This document shows, piece after piece, positions 1-8,350 of a stretch of DNA of 64,000 nucleotides. Location of the stretch: positions 1-64,000 of the forward strand of contig NZ_QPJD01000023.1 in the NCBI RefSeq assembly GCF_003337375.1, read 5' to 3'. Position 1 is the first letter of the stretch. Each line of letters begins with the position of its first letter. This stretch comes from Paenibacillus prosopidis. GTDB lineage: Bacteria > Bacillota > Bacilli > Paenibacillales > Paenibacillaceae. A model generated the notes under the pieces. That model did no database searches, was not told where the DNA came from, and saw nothing but the letters and a program-made list of their open reading frames with translations. Made by a program: the position numbers and the translations under genes.

Positions 1-95
1 TGGGTTACCTATCTCCAGAGCAGTTTGAAGCTCTGTACAAAAAAAGTATTAGCTAATTGCTCTTATTTAGTGTCCACTTTCTTGACTGAGGTCCA
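1..95 (+). mobile_element. Right end of an IS3-family insertion sequence
   Basis: The window opens inside an insertion sequence. A short coding tail (stop at 54-56) is followed by TGTCCACTTTCTTGACTGAG from 71, ending about 95 with GGTCCA. The TG...CA boundary and the tail-then-repeat layout are typical of the right end of IS3-family elements. The left end lies outside the window, so neither completeness nor a target duplication can be judged. Bases 96-341 between this end and the next gene show nothing I can name. Confidence 0.6.
3..56 (+). CDS. C-terminal tail of an IS3-type transposase (partial)
   Basis: Only the last 17 codons are present: GYLSPEQFEALYKKSIS and stop. A final 'YxSPxQFE' segment is the usual C-terminus of the OrfB transposase of IS3-family elements, which carries the DDE catalytic domain upstream. 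The catalytic residues are outside the window. The match is short, so the family call also leans on the terminal repeat just downstream. Confidence 0.55.
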   Translation, partial: GYLSPEQFEALYKKSIS

Positions 96-341
96 AAGTT
101 ACTTTTAACCACAAACATGACTTGTCCAGTTCACGAGATTAATTAGGAATGGTGCGCACCTATGCTGCCATGTGAATGAAACGGGTTTGGTGTAGGAGCG
201 ATATGGACAGAGAATCCGTTATTGAGTAAAAAAGGTTTAAATTCACCAAATAAAGGACGTGCGGTCCACTCAACTTGGAATCATCTTAAAATCAATGTCT
301 TGGATTAAATTGTTTAACTCATTATAAGATCGGAGGATGGC

Positions 342-2141
342 ATGAGTCTCCAACCTTTATCCAAAGGCACTTCTGAAGCCCCAAGAAAATCTGTCTTTTC
401 CTTACTGAAAGACCGGACGTTCCATGATCTATTATCTATTATCAAAAAGTACAAATGGTATTACGTCAGCGCGGTCGGATCACAGCTATTGTTGACCGCT
501 GCGGCGCTGCTGTTTGCCGACACAAGCCGCCGGTTGTTCAACATGGCGCCGAATGTGCCCCGCGGCTCGCTTGCGAATATTTTGCTCGTATTTGCATGCA
601 TCGCCGTTTTCCAGCTCGTCTTTACCTTTATAAACAACTGGATCCGTTCCGCGCTCAACGAGTCGGTCGTCTATGAGATGCGGCGCAACATTCTCGGTCA
701 TCTTCAGCGTCTTCCACTCTCCTTCCACGAGCATAATCACAGCTCAAACTCCGTTAATATCATGCATAATGAGCTGGAAATCGCCAAAAACTTCATCGTC
801 TTTGATGTGCAGCGGCTTATTGCTCTGCCGATTTCTTTTATATTTGTAGGTATATATCTTCTCTCCGTACACCCGATGCTCGGTCTGATTGCTATTGCGA
901 TAGGCCCGCTGCAAATGTTGAGCAGTCTGGTTTTAAAAACGAAATTCAAGCAAGCGGCAGAGCTGCAAAACCGCGTCACGCGGGACGTATTCTTCACCAT
1001 CGGCGAAACGCTGCACGGTATCCGTGAAGTAAAATCGAATCAAATGGAAAATAACGTGGACAGCCGAATGGCCGAAATCCAGCAGCGCGGCGTGGCTTAC
1101 AATGTACTGTTGACCAACATCAGCACTATCCGCTCTATCGTAAAAGATCTGCCTGGGCATCTCGGCTATATTGCCGGAATCGGTATCGGCGCCGCCTTAA
1201 TGGCTGCAGGTGAGATCGGTGCAGGCGGTCTCGTCGCATTCATCACCTTGCTGGATAAGGTAGCCGAGCCATTCACGGTGCTCGTAGACACGATTAACAA
1301 TTTACAACGGTCCGTTTCGGGAGCGAGGCGATTATATGAAGTTATGGATATGGCCGAAGAGGATACGATGACGGGGCAATCGCTAGCACCGGGAGCGCCT
1401 TCCGTCAGCTTTGATGAGGTCGCGTTTCAATATGTGGAAGGAACAGCGACTCTTCAAAATTTATCCTTCTCTATTCCGGCAGGAAGCTCTCTTGCCTTGG
1501 TAGGTCCGAGTGGGGCAGGCAAAAGCACGATTGTTAAGCTGCTTTACCGCTTCTATGACCCCGAGCAGGGAACGGTCACGCTTAACGGCAAGCCGCTTGA
1601 ATCGTATGCGATTCATTCGGTACGCGAGCGTATGGCGCTTGTATCGCAGGATATATTTTTATTCGACGGTACCGTGGCTCAAAATATCGAGGTGGGAAGA
1701 CCCGGCGCCACCCGTGATGAAATTATTCGTGCCGCCAAGCTGGCCCAAGCCTATGATTTCATCGAAGCGCTGCCGCGCGGAATCGATTCGGAGATTGGCG
1801 AGAGAGGGATTAAGCTGTCTCACGGCCAAAAGCAGCGTTTGTCGATTGCGAGAGCCATTCTTCGGGACGCATCACTCCTCATTCTTGATGAGCCAACATC
1901 GGCGCTCGATGTCGAGACGGAAGCATCGTTTCAGCGGGACCTTGGAGAATGGGCTTCAAATTGCACAAAAATCATTATCGCACATAGACTCTCCACGATC
2001 CGTGAAGCGGACTTCATCGTGTTCATCGATCAAGGAGAAGTGGTCGAGTCCGGCACAGCCGAGCAGCTGCTGAGCAGAAACGGACGCTTCCGCAGCTATT
2101 GGGAGAAGCAAAGCGGCGGTATGTATGCTGAGATAACATAG
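342..2141 (+). CDS. ABC-type exporter, fused permease and ATPase
   Basis: A 599-residue half-transporter that should work as a homodimer or heterodimer in the membrane and export a lipid, peptide or drug. Residues about 40-340 form a six-helix ABC type-1 transmembrane domain. The nucleotide-binding domain follows: Walker A GPSGAGKST at 388-396, signature LSHGQ at 492-496 (His replaces the first Gly of LSGGQ), Walker B LLILDEPTSALD at 512-523 and the H-loop His at 548. The ATG at 342 follows GGAGG at 332-336. No partner ATPase or substrate gene is adjacent, so the cargo cannot be named. A repeat-type terminator lies downstream. Confidence 0.9.
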   Translation: MSLQPLSKGTSEAPRKSVFSLLKDRTFHDLLSIIKKYKWYYVSAVGSQLLLTAAALLFADTSRRLFNMAPNVPRGSLANILLVFACIAVFQLVFTFINNWIRSALNESVVYEMRRNILGHLQRLPLSFHEHNHSSNSVNIMHNELEIAKNFIVFDVQRLIALPISFIFVGIYLLSVHPMLGLIAIAIGPLQMLSSLVLKTKFKQAAELQNRVTRDVFFTIGETLHGIREVKSNQMENNVDSRMAEIQQRGVAYNVLLTNISTIRSIVKDLPGHLGYIAGIGIGAALMAAGEIGAGGLVAFITLLDKVAEPFTVLVDTINNLQRSVSGARRLYEVMDMAEEDTMTGQSLAPGAPSVSFDEVAFQYVEGTATLQNLSFSIPAGSSLALVGPSGAGKSTIVKLLYRFYDPEQGTVTLNGKPLESYAIHSVRERMALVSQDIFLFDGTVAQNIEVGRPGATRDEIIRAAKLAQAYDFIEALPRGIDSEIGERGIKLSHGQKQRLSIARAILRDASLLILDEPTSALDVETEASFQRDLGEWASNCTKIIIAHRLSTIREADFIVFIDQGEVVESGTAEQLLSRNGRFRSYWEKQSGGMYAEIT

Positions 2142-2224
2142 TTCCTTTTGTTAGGAAAGGAATAAAGTCTTAGTTGGGTTTATTGACTTTTGCGGTTTCT
2201 GAATAGACAGACAGTCAACCTCTG

Positions 2225-2310
2225 AGAGAAATAAGTATTAGATTAAGCAGAATAATAATACAGCGGCAGCTTGGGAAATAATGTCCTAGACTGCCACTGT
2301 TTTATTGCTA
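2225..2310 (+). repeat. Interspersed repeat with terminator hairpin, copy A
   Basis: About 85 bp: GAAATAAGTATTAGATT, then AATAATAATACAGCGGCAG, then CCTAGACTGCCACTGTTTTA. The arm CAGCGGCAG (2261-2269) pairs with CTGCCACTG (2291-2299), one mismatch, followed by TTTT. It sits after the ABC exporter and can act as its Rho-independent terminator. It closely matches the copy at 25393-25475. Confidence 0.7.
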
Positions 2311-2344
2311 TAGGCTAAAATGCGAGAATCTTGGAGTTTGGTCG

Positions 2345-2373
2345 AAAAAAAGGGACCCCGATTTCGGGGCCCC
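2345..2373 (-). terminator. Rho-independent terminator of the sigma/anti-sigma operon
   Basis: On the minus strand a 9-bp GC-rich stem (arms 2352-2360 and 2365-2373, CGGGG paired with CCCCG around AAAT) runs into seven T residues. It begins just after the stop of the anti-sigma gene. Confidence 0.85.
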
Positions 2374-2381
2374 GCATATCC

Positions 2382-2966
2382 TTAAAAGTTGTTGTAGATC
2401 GCGTCGGCCGTTACTTTCCCGCTCGTGACATCTCCCGAGGTGAAGCCGGATACCGTGTTGCCTACTTTAAACTCCTTGCTTACCAGTTGCTCTGACGGGT
2501 CCGGAGCCGTAGGGCCCGAAATGCCGTAAGTCGTGTTTTCCGTTACCGTTACCCACAGTTCACCGATCCGGAAGCTTTGGCCGTCAGCGCTCACTTCTTC
2601 AATGACGCCGTCGATGTTAACCCGATGCTTCGCCGCAGTACCCTGTCCCGGGTTATTACTTTCTACGATGCCGCTAATTGGGCCTTTTACGATTGGGTCA
2701 GGGGTAGAGCCGTTGCCGGTTTGGTTAACTGCATAAATGCCCAAAGTTAGTACCGCACATGCCGCAATACCAGCCGTCCAGATGGCCGCCTTGCTTTTCT
2801 TTGCTGCCGAATTCGTTGTTTTCAAATGAATCTCTCCTCTACGTTTATCGTTATCGATCTGTTTGTGCCCTTCAACGTTTAATCGTTCAAGTGTGCGTTC
2901 TTGAAAGTCTTCACTCATTTTCAATTTGGAAATGGCCGATTTGTAACTTGATTTCTTCATATTCAC
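2382..2966 (-). CDS. Membrane-anchored probable anti-sigma factor
   Basis: A 194-residue protein with a charged N-terminal region (about 1-58), one membrane helix (WTAGIAACAVLTLGIYAV, about 62-80) and an extracytoplasmic domain rich in Gly, Val and Thr that looks like a small beta-barrel. This is the usual build of a single-pass anti-sigma factor, with the cytoplasmic part holding the sigma factor and the outer part sensing. It overlaps the ECF sigma gene by four bases, which implies coupled translation. Two starts are possible: GTG at 2966, six bases after GGAGG, or ATG at 2960. The anti-sigma role is inferred from context and topology, as no zinc-binding motif is seen. Confidence 0.7.
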   Translation of the reverse strand: MNMKKSSYKSAISKLKMSEDFQERTLERLNVEGHKQIDNDKRRGEIHLKTTNSAAKKSKAAIWTAGIAACAVLTLGIYAVNQTGNGSTPDPIVKGPISGIVESNNPGQGTAAKHRVNIDGVIEEVSADGQSFRIGELWVTVTENTTYGISGPTAPDPSEQLVSKEFKVGNTVSGFTSGDVTSGKVTADAIYNNF

Positions 2967-3442
2967 AAATCACCTCCTAATACCCCTTTAAGCTGATTAC
3001 GTCCGCGCGCAAGCCAAGTCCCTACGGTTGCGGGCTTGGTATGAAGAATGTCCGCTATTTCTTCCAAGGAGTAGCCCTCATAATAATGCAGATGGATGGG
3101 GATACGGTATTTCTTGTCAATGGTCAATACAGCCTGCAGGACCATATTTTCTTCCTTTGGAAGGTATGACAGGTTGTCCGGTATCGGGTTCCGGCTTTTA
3201 AACCAGCCCGTCTTCAATGTGTTCTTGCATTTATTGATCGTCGTTCTGATTAACCAGGCTTTCTCATGTTCGCCGCTCTCAAAGGCGGGGGATTTCTGGA
3301 GGTAGGCCAGGAACACGTCCTGCGCCACTTCCTCCGCGTCGGCAACGTTTTTGAGATAGGCGAACGCTATCTTGACCAGGCTGTCGGAATAGTTGACCAC
3401 GGCTTTGCGAACGGATTCATTGAGCTCATATGAATCGTGCAC
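2963..3442 (-). CDS. ECF-type RNA polymerase sigma factor
   Basis: A 159-residue sigma-70 family factor. Region 2 covers roughly residues 10-75 (AFAYLKNVADAEEVAQDVFLAYLQ), and region 4 covers about 95-155 with the helix-turn-helix YSLEEIADILHTKPATVGTW. There is no region 1 or 3, as in extracytoplasmic function factors. The frame opens at GTG 3460, but AAGGGGG at 3450-3456 is placed for the GTG at 3442, so I use that start. Its target promoters are not visible here. The next gene encodes its likely membrane-bound inhibitor, so it should be released by an envelope signal. Confidence 0.88.
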   Translation of the reverse strand: MHDSYELNESVRKAVVNYSDSLVKIAFAYLKNVADAEEVAQDVFLAYLQKSPAFESGEHEKAWLIRTTINKCKNTLKTGWFKSRNPIPDNLSYLPKEENMVLQAVLTIDKKYRIPIHLHYYEGYSLEEIADILHTKPATVGTWLARGRNQLKGVLGGDL

Positions 3443-3589
3443 CTTAAGTCCCCCTTTCACTAGAAATACAATTGAACAGCCCGTTATTTTTCATACTGCT
3501 AAAAAAAGATTTTGGGATTTTGGTTTAAGACGGCTCCCGTTACAGTATGTCCTTCTGCAAATTCCGGCAACAGTACGCGAGCTCCTGAC

Positions 3590-3650
3590 CCCAATAATAG
3601 GAAAAGCGGCAGCCATGGACGAAATAAAGTCCTAGACATGCCGCTTTTCT
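3590..3650 (-). terminator. Repeat-derived terminator of serS, copy B
   Basis: AAAAGCGGCA (3602-3611) pairs with TGCCGCTTTT (3639-3648). The sequence around it (CCCCAATAATAGGAAAAGCG, GAAATAAAGTCCTAGAC) belongs to the same repeat family as the copies at 2225 and 25393. It directly follows the serS stop, so it can end serS transcription on the minus strand. Confidence 0.7.
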
Positions 3651-4934
3651 TTATTTACCTTGGGTTAACCGTTTCAATCCATTCATATAAGGCTGCAACG
3701 CAGCCGGAATACGAATCGAGCCGTCCTCTTCCTGATGATTTTCGAGAAGCGGAATAAGAATCCGCGGGCTTGCTACTGCCGTATTGTTAAGCGTGTGACA
3801 GTACCGCAGTACACCGCTATCGTCTCTATAGCGGATATTCGAGCGGCGCGCTTGGAAGTCGTGCAGGTTCGAAGACGAGTGCGTCTCCCCGTAAGACTGC
3901 CTGCTGGGCATCCACGTCTCGATATCGTATTGCTTATACGTTTTCTGCGACATGTCGCCGGTACAAACCGCCATAACCCGGTACGGAAGCTCCAGGCATT
4001 GCAGAAGCTGCTCGGCATTAGCCGTAATTTCCTGCAATAACGCTTCCGAAAGTCCGGGATCCGCTTTACATACGATGACCTGCTCGACCTTAGCGAACTG
4101 ATGAACACGGTATAAGCCATGGACGTCCCTGCCTGCCGATCCGACCTCGCTCCTGAAGCAAACCGATGCGGCAGCCAGCTTAACCGGATTTTCGACGTCT
4201 ACGATCTCATTTGCATAATAAGCGACCATCGGAACCTCCGAGGTTCCGACGAGCCATTTATCCTCATCCGTCAGTCGATAGGTTTGATCCTCCCCTAGCG
4301 GAAAAAAGCCAGTATGACTCATCGCTTCGGTACGAACCATCAAAGGTACGTCGAGCAATGTGAAGCCTTTTTGGATAAGCAGATCAATAGCCAGCTGCTG
4401 TACAGCCCGGTGGAGAAGTACGCCTGCTCCCTTCAAGTAATAGTTGCGGCTTCCCGCTACCTTTACACCGCGCGGGATGTCGATCATATCGTGAAGCCCG
4501 CCCAGGATCATATGATCCTTATGCTCAAAATCGAAGCTTGGCGGTGTTCCCACTCGCTTCAATTCCAAGTTTTCCGCATCCGAACGCCCATAGGGAGTGT
4601 CAGGCGAAACCACGTTTGGAACGAGTTCGAATAGCTTGTCAAATTGCCGTTCAGCGTCTGCAAGCCCTGCTTCGGTAATGCACAGAATCTCATTGATTTC
4701 TTTTACATTCCGCTTATTTTGCTCAGCTTCATCAAGAGCTCCCTGCTTCACAAGTGTACCGATATGATACGACAGCTTGTTCCGGGCCTCCCTTAGAGTA
4801 TCAGCTTCCTGCTGAAGCAGGCGTTTCTTCTCATCCCATTTCAGAAGCTCCGTTATGGAAACCGCAATCCCCTTCTGATTCGCCACCGTTTGAACCTGCT
4901 CGCCATTCTCCCTAATCCATTTCATGTCCAACAT
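3651..4934 (-). CDS. serS: Seryl-tRNA synthetase, divergent form
   Basis: This 427-residue class II synthetase charges tRNA-Ser with serine in the cytoplasm. Residues 1-110 form the tRNA-binding coiled-coil arm. The catalytic core has the serine-site TSEVP segment, motif 2 FRSEVGSAGRDVHGLYRVHQF and a motif 3 ending in Arg (NNTAVASPRILIPLLENHQ). Motif 3 differs from the usual NGSGLAVGR, and the usual SSCSN segment reads SSSN, so this looks like a diverged paralogue rather than the standard housekeeping enzyme. It has its own promoter and T-box leader and stands alone. The ATG at 4934 follows AAAAGGAG. Whether a second serS exists cannot be seen here. Confidence 0.9.
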   Translation of the reverse strand: MLDMKWIRENGEQVQTVANQKGIAVSITELLKWDEKKRLLQQEADTLREARNKLSYHIGTLVKQGALDEAEQNKRNVKEINEILCITEAGLADAERQFDKLFELVPNVVSPDTPYGRSDAENLELKRVGTPPSFDFEHKDHMILGGLHDMIDIPRGVKVAGSRNYYLKGAGVLLHRAVQQLAIDLLIQKGFTLLDVPLMVRTEAMSHTGFFPLGEDQTYRLTDEDKWLVGTSEVPMVAYYANEIVDVENPVKLAAASVCFRSEVGSAGRDVHGLYRVHQFAKVEQVIVCKADPGLSEALLQEITANAEQLLQCLELPYRVMAVCTGDMSQKTYKQYDIETWMPSRQSYGETHSSSNLHDFQARRSNIRYRDDSGVLRYCHTLNNTAVASPRILIPLLENHQEEDGSIRIPAALQPYMNGLKRLTQGK

Positions 4935-4947
4935 GCCACCGCGCTCC

Positions 4948-5175
4948 TTTTCTCATAAAAAATACAAAAAGCGCCCTCATCCCTATGGGACGAGGAGCGC
5001 TTTTACTCGCGGTGCCACCCAAATTGACCAAACAGCCAGGCAGGCTGTTCAATCCTCTTTGCTCCGCGATAACGGGCGGGTCCGGTAAACTTAGGGGGAA
5101 GTTCCTTCTTCCCCTTGACGAGAACGCCTCCAAGTTGGATGCTCTTCATTGGCGTGATCCGATGTTTAATTTTTT
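4948..5175 (-). promoter_or_regulatory. T-box riboswitch leader of serS
   Basis: On the minus strand the leader holds the conserved T-box GGGTGGCACCGCG (5008-5020), followed by a terminator with arms at 4966-5004 (AAAAGCGCTCCTC and GAGGGCGCTTTTT). The UGGN bulge reads UGGC; C at the variable position fits the G discriminator of tRNA-Ser. Upstream stems include ACGCC/GGCGT and GGGGAAG/CTTCCCC. I could not place the specifier codon. Uncharged tRNA-Ser should favour the antiterminator and raise serS expression. Confidence 0.9.
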
Positions 5176-5177
5176 GT

Positions 5178-5207
5178 ATTATATCGTATTCGGCTGAAGA
5201 TATACAA
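5178..5207 (-). promoter_or_regulatory. Promoter of the T-box/serS transcript
   Basis: Read on the minus strand: -35 TTGTAT (5202-5207), 18-bp spacer, -10 TATAAT (5178-5183). Transcription would start near 5171, just before the T-box stems. Confidence 0.7.
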
Positions 5208-5300
5208 GTGCTAAATGGCAATGATATTGGAAATTAAAGGTTTTAGTCCGCTGTTTCACGAATACCATACTAGGAATAAACGGAACGGAGGAACGGTAAC

Positions 5301-6974
5301 GTGGCGGAAGATCTTCATGTACAGGAGCTGGCAACACTCAAAACGATAGCAGAGACATTAAATCAATCCAATGACCTGAACTATATGCTGGATGCCGTAT
5401 TAGACAGGCTGCTCGAGGTAACCGGGCTTTCCTTCGGCTGGATTTTTCTTGCGGGCAAAAATAATGAGTATGAATGCGTTGCGGACCGCAATCTGCCGCC
5501 TGGCCTGCTCTATAAAGAAAAACAGCTGATGCAGTGCGGCTCCTGCTGGTGTCTCGACCGCTATTACGATGGCCGGCTCAAAAATGCCGTCAATATATTG
5601 AGCTGCAAAAGACTTGAAATCGCAAAAGCAGCAAAAAGCGGAGATACATGCGGGTTCACCCACCATGCGACCGTACCGCTCCGTATTGGCGAGCGAAAGT
5701 TTGGCCTACTAAATGTTGGAGCACCTGGAAAAGAGCATTTTACAAACGAAGAACTAGCGCTGCTCCAGGCAGTAGCCTTTCAAATCGGAATAGGTGTCGA
5801 GAGAATGAGACTGCATGAAGCGGAGCAGCGAAGAGCGGAGCTATTTGCCCGGCTTGGCGAGTTCAGCCGTTCATTAACAGCTGCTTTTAGCGGGGAAGAT
5901 GCTCACTCACAGTTAACGGAACGCGCCATGCTGCTGATCGGCGCACATTTTAATTGGCCGTTGCTGGCATTGGCGGAGCGCTCGGGACATGATTTTTCGG
6001 TGCGTATGACTCGCTCAGGTGATCAAGAGCTAGCATCTAATATACGCATACCAATTACACAGGCCGAATGGCTGGTCCAGGCTTCGCGTACGCATAGTTA
6101 TCAAGAAATAGATATCTCCGCGCTTAGCAATGAACATGAGCTTATCGGGCTATTTCCGCCCATTCAATCGGCAATGGCAGCTCCGGTAGCGTTCGGCGGC
6201 AATGCGGCATATGGAGTGCTCCTCATTGGTCATAACAAGACTGACGGATTAAATCAGGCTGATGGTGCGGTCTTGGAGGCCATCGCCGAGCATATGGCTA
6301 TCGCCTTCGAAAACGCGCGCCTTGAGGAGAACCGCCGGGAGCTAACGCGGCTGGAGGAGAGAAACCGATTAGCCCGTGATTTGCACGATTCCGTATCGCA
6401 GATGCTGTTCTCGATCAGCATGACAGCCAAAGGAGTCGAATCTTTTTTGGAGGACAATCATTTAGATACAGCCAAAAGTGCTGTTAAAGACATGCAGGTC
6501 TTGTCCCGGGAGGCATTGAAGGAAATGCGCTCGCTCATTATGCAGCTGCGGCCTGCAGGTGTGGAGAAAGGTCTTTTAACTGCATTGATCGAGTACGGTA
6601 CACGGCTTGGCTTACAAGTAAACGGGCAAGCAGACGGTGTTTTGGCGTTAACGCGCACAGTTGAAGAATCATTATGGCGTATCGGTCAAGAAGCGTTGAA
6701 TAACGTCTCTAAGCATGCCCATTCAAAAAAGGTCGATATTACGTTGTCTGTCAGCTCTAACGATATCGTGCTAAGCATTTCGGACTCTGGCCGGGGTATG
6801 GTGAAGAAAAGGAAGTCAGCAAAGCTAGGTTCATATGGTCTGTCCATCATGCAGGAACGCGCTGAAGCTCTTGGCGGCCGGTTTCGCCTGACCAGCCTGC
6901 CCCAAAAAGGAACGACTGTAGAGGTTATCATTCCTCTTTCATCTGATTCAGAAGGGAGACCCCGAGAGAAATGA
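5301..6974 (+). CDS. GAF-domain sensor histidine kinase (NarL-type partner)
   Basis: A 557-residue soluble sensor kinase with no membrane segments, so it senses a cytoplasmic signal. A first GAF domain (about 20-175) has cysteines at 59, 79, 82, 84, 102 and 117, with a CxxCxC core. A second GAF-like region follows (about 190-345). The HisKA_3 box is RNRLARDLHDSVSQ with the phospho-acceptor His362, and the ATPase domain has EALNNVSKHAHS and a glycine-rich DSGRGM segment. The GTG start follows GGAGG. It overlaps the response regulator by four bases. The cysteines could bind an Fe-S cluster or act as thiol switches, as in redox-sensing GAF kinases such as AirS, but this is inference. Confidence 0.88.
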   Translation: MAEDLHVQELATLKTIAETLNQSNDLNYMLDAVLDRLLEVTGLSFGWIFLAGKNNEYECVADRNLPPGLLYKEKQLMQCGSCWCLDRYYDGRLKNAVNILSCKRLEIAKAAKSGDTCGFTHHATVPLRIGERKFGLLNVGAPGKEHFTNEELALLQAVAFQIGIGVERMRLHEAEQRRAELFARLGEFSRSLTAAFSGEDAHSQLTERAMLLIGAHFNWPLLALAERSGHDFSVRMTRSGDQELASNIRIPITQAEWLVQASRTHSYQEIDISALSNEHELIGLFPPIQSAMAAPVAFGGNAAYGVLLIGHNKTDGLNQADGAVLEAIAEHMAIAFENARLEENRRELTRLEERNRLARDLHDSVSQMLFSISMTAKGVESFLEDNHLDTAKSAVKDMQVLSREALKEMRSLIMQLRPAGVEKGLLTALIEYGTRLGLQVNGQADGVLALTRTVEESLWRIGQEALNNVSKHAHSKKVDITLSVSSNDIVLSISDSGRGMVKKRKSAKLGSYGLSIMQERAEALGGRFRLTSLPQKGTTVEVIIPLSSDSEGRPREK

Positions 6975-7624
6975 CGATTAAATTACTATTGGCCGATGAC
7001 CACACGATGGTACGCCGCGGTCTGCAGGTATTTTTATCCACGCAAACGGATTTGGAGCTGATCGGCGAGGCGTCGACCGGACAAGAAACGTTAGAGAAAG
7101 TAGCGGTTTTACAGCCCGATGTCGTATTAATGGATATTAATATGCCCGGCATAAACGGCATTGAGGCCACCAAGCAAATAAAGCTACTGCATGCTCAAGT
7201 AAAAGTAATCATACTTACTTCCTTTTCCGATCAGGATCACGTCCTCCCTGCCCTTCGCTCCGGCGCCAAAGGATATTTGCTCAAAGATATCGAACCGGAG
7301 GACTTAGCCCGCGCCATCCGCAGGGTATATGAGGGAAAAGTAGAGCTTCATCCTGAGATAGCCGGTCATCTGGTGAACCAATATGCCGAACCGGATCAAA
7401 CCGCATATCCTCCAACCGATGACAGCATTTCGGAGCTAACGAAACGGGAGCAAGATGTACTTAGACTTATTGCGGCCGGAAAAAGCAACCGATCCATTGC
7501 CGAAGAGCTGTTCATTACGGAAAAAACAGTGAAAACCCATGTCAGCCATGTTTTAAGCAAGCTTGGGATGAGTGATCGCACGCAGGCTGCCATTTATGCG
7601 CTCAAGCACGGGCTGGACAAATAA
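6971..7624 (+). CDS. NarL/FixJ-family response regulator
   Basis: A 217-residue two-domain regulator. The receiver domain (1-120) has the acidic pocket ADD, phospho-acceptor Asp55 (VVLMDINMP) and the conserved Thr and Lys (ILTSF, GYLLKD). A LuxR-type helix-turn-helix lies at about 150-215 (LTKREQDVLRLIAAGKSNRS, TEKTVKTHVSHVLSKL). It starts inside the stop of the upstream kinase (ATGA), so the two proteins are made together and form one phosphorelay. Its target promoters are unknown; the downstream FMN reductase gene is a candidate by position only, since a terminator separates them. Confidence 0.92.
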   Translation: MTIKLLLADDHTMVRRGLQVFLSTQTDLELIGEASTGQETLEKVAVLQPDVVLMDINMPGINGIEATKQIKLLHAQVKVIILTSFSDQDHVLPALRSGAKGYLLKDIEPEDLARAIRRVYEGKVELHPEIAGHLVNQYAEPDQTAYPPTDDSISELTKREQDVLRLIAAGKSNRSIAEELFITEKTVKTHVSHVLSKLGMSDRTQAAIYALKHGLDK

Positions 7625-7659
7625 AGACAGCATTTTTTGAAATCAGACTAAAGTCGTAG

Positions 7660-7689
7660 AGCATTCAGCCAATGGTTGCATGCTTTTTT
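7660..7689 (+). terminator. Terminator after the two-component operon
   Basis: AGCATTCAGCC and GGTTGCATGCT form an imperfect 11-bp stem around AAT, followed by TTTTT. Confidence 0.65.
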
Positions 7690-7801
7690 AACAGGAAAAT
7701 CATTCTAATTGTGGACGTCATGCCGGTGACAGAGTGGTACGATAAAACCAATCAAATCGACATTCACCATTCACAAATTGTAAAAAGAGAGGGTAATTCC
7801 T

Positions 7802-8350
7802 ATGAAAATTACGATCATTACCGGCAGCAACCGGAAATCTGCGACCAGCACGCGTCTCGCTGCGCATGTAGGACAGCTTATTTCGCAAAAAGGACATAGC
7901 GTCGTGCTGTTTGATTTATTTGAGCGGCCATTGCCTTTCTATTCGCCCGATGGCGTGGATCAGAACCATGAATCCATCCATCAATTAAGGCAAGCTATGC
8001 AGCAGGCCGACGGGGTCATACTCGCATCGCCTGAGTATCATGGCAGTATATCCGGGGTATTAAAAAATGCGCTGGACTACCTTGGGCAGGAGCATTTTCA
8101 CGGTAAGGCCGTACTGTCCATGAGCTCCTCTGGCGGAGCAGTCGGCACCAGTTCGCTGCAGCAGCTGCAGGCCATCGTGCGTAATTTGCACGGCATCAAC
8201 TCGCCGGAGTGGATTTCGATTGGGGGAGCGCAGCGCAATTTACTGTCGGAAGGATTGAACGGCTATGAAGGAGGCGGGCAGGAGCTCCATGACCGCATTC
8301 ATCGCGTAACTTCATCATTCCTTGAGCTGGCGGCGATGGTACGCAAATGA
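7802..8350 (+). CDS. NADPH-dependent FMN reductase (azoreductase/quinone reductase type)
   Basis: A 182-residue flavodoxin-fold protein. The N-terminal GSNRKSATSTRLA loop binds the FMN phosphate, and SPEYHGSISGVLKNALDYL is the second hallmark of the NADPH_dep_FMN_red family, which includes B. subtilis YhdA. Members reduce FMN, quinones, azo dyes or chromate with NADPH in the cytoplasm. The ATG follows GAGAGGG. It overlaps the following VOC gene by four bases, so the pair forms an operon that may deal with an electrophile or quinone. The actual substrate is not deducible. Confidence 0.88.
   Translation: MKITIITGSNRKSATSTRLAAHVGQLISQKGHSVVLFDLFERPLPFYSPDGVDQNHESIHQLRQAMQQADGVILASPEYHGSISGVLKNALDYLGQEHFHGKAVLSMSSSGGAVGTSSLQQLQAIVRNLHGINSPEWISIGGAQRNLLSEGLNGYEGGGQELHDRIHRVTSSFLELAAMVRK

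Noticed and set aside
300..328. TTGGAT and TATAAG with 17-bp spacing before the ABC exporter
   Set aside because: Transcription would start inside or after the ribosome binding site at 332, so it cannot serve the ATG at 342; likely chance.
1510..2073. A 187-codon frame overlapping the ATPase domain of the ABC exporter
   Set aside because: It is a shifted-frame shadow of the Walker A to H-loop region.
7672..7899. A 75-codon frame upstream of and into the FMN reductase gene
   Set aside because: It begins in a terminator hairpin and then overlaps the reductase in another frame; the reductase has the proper ribosome binding site.
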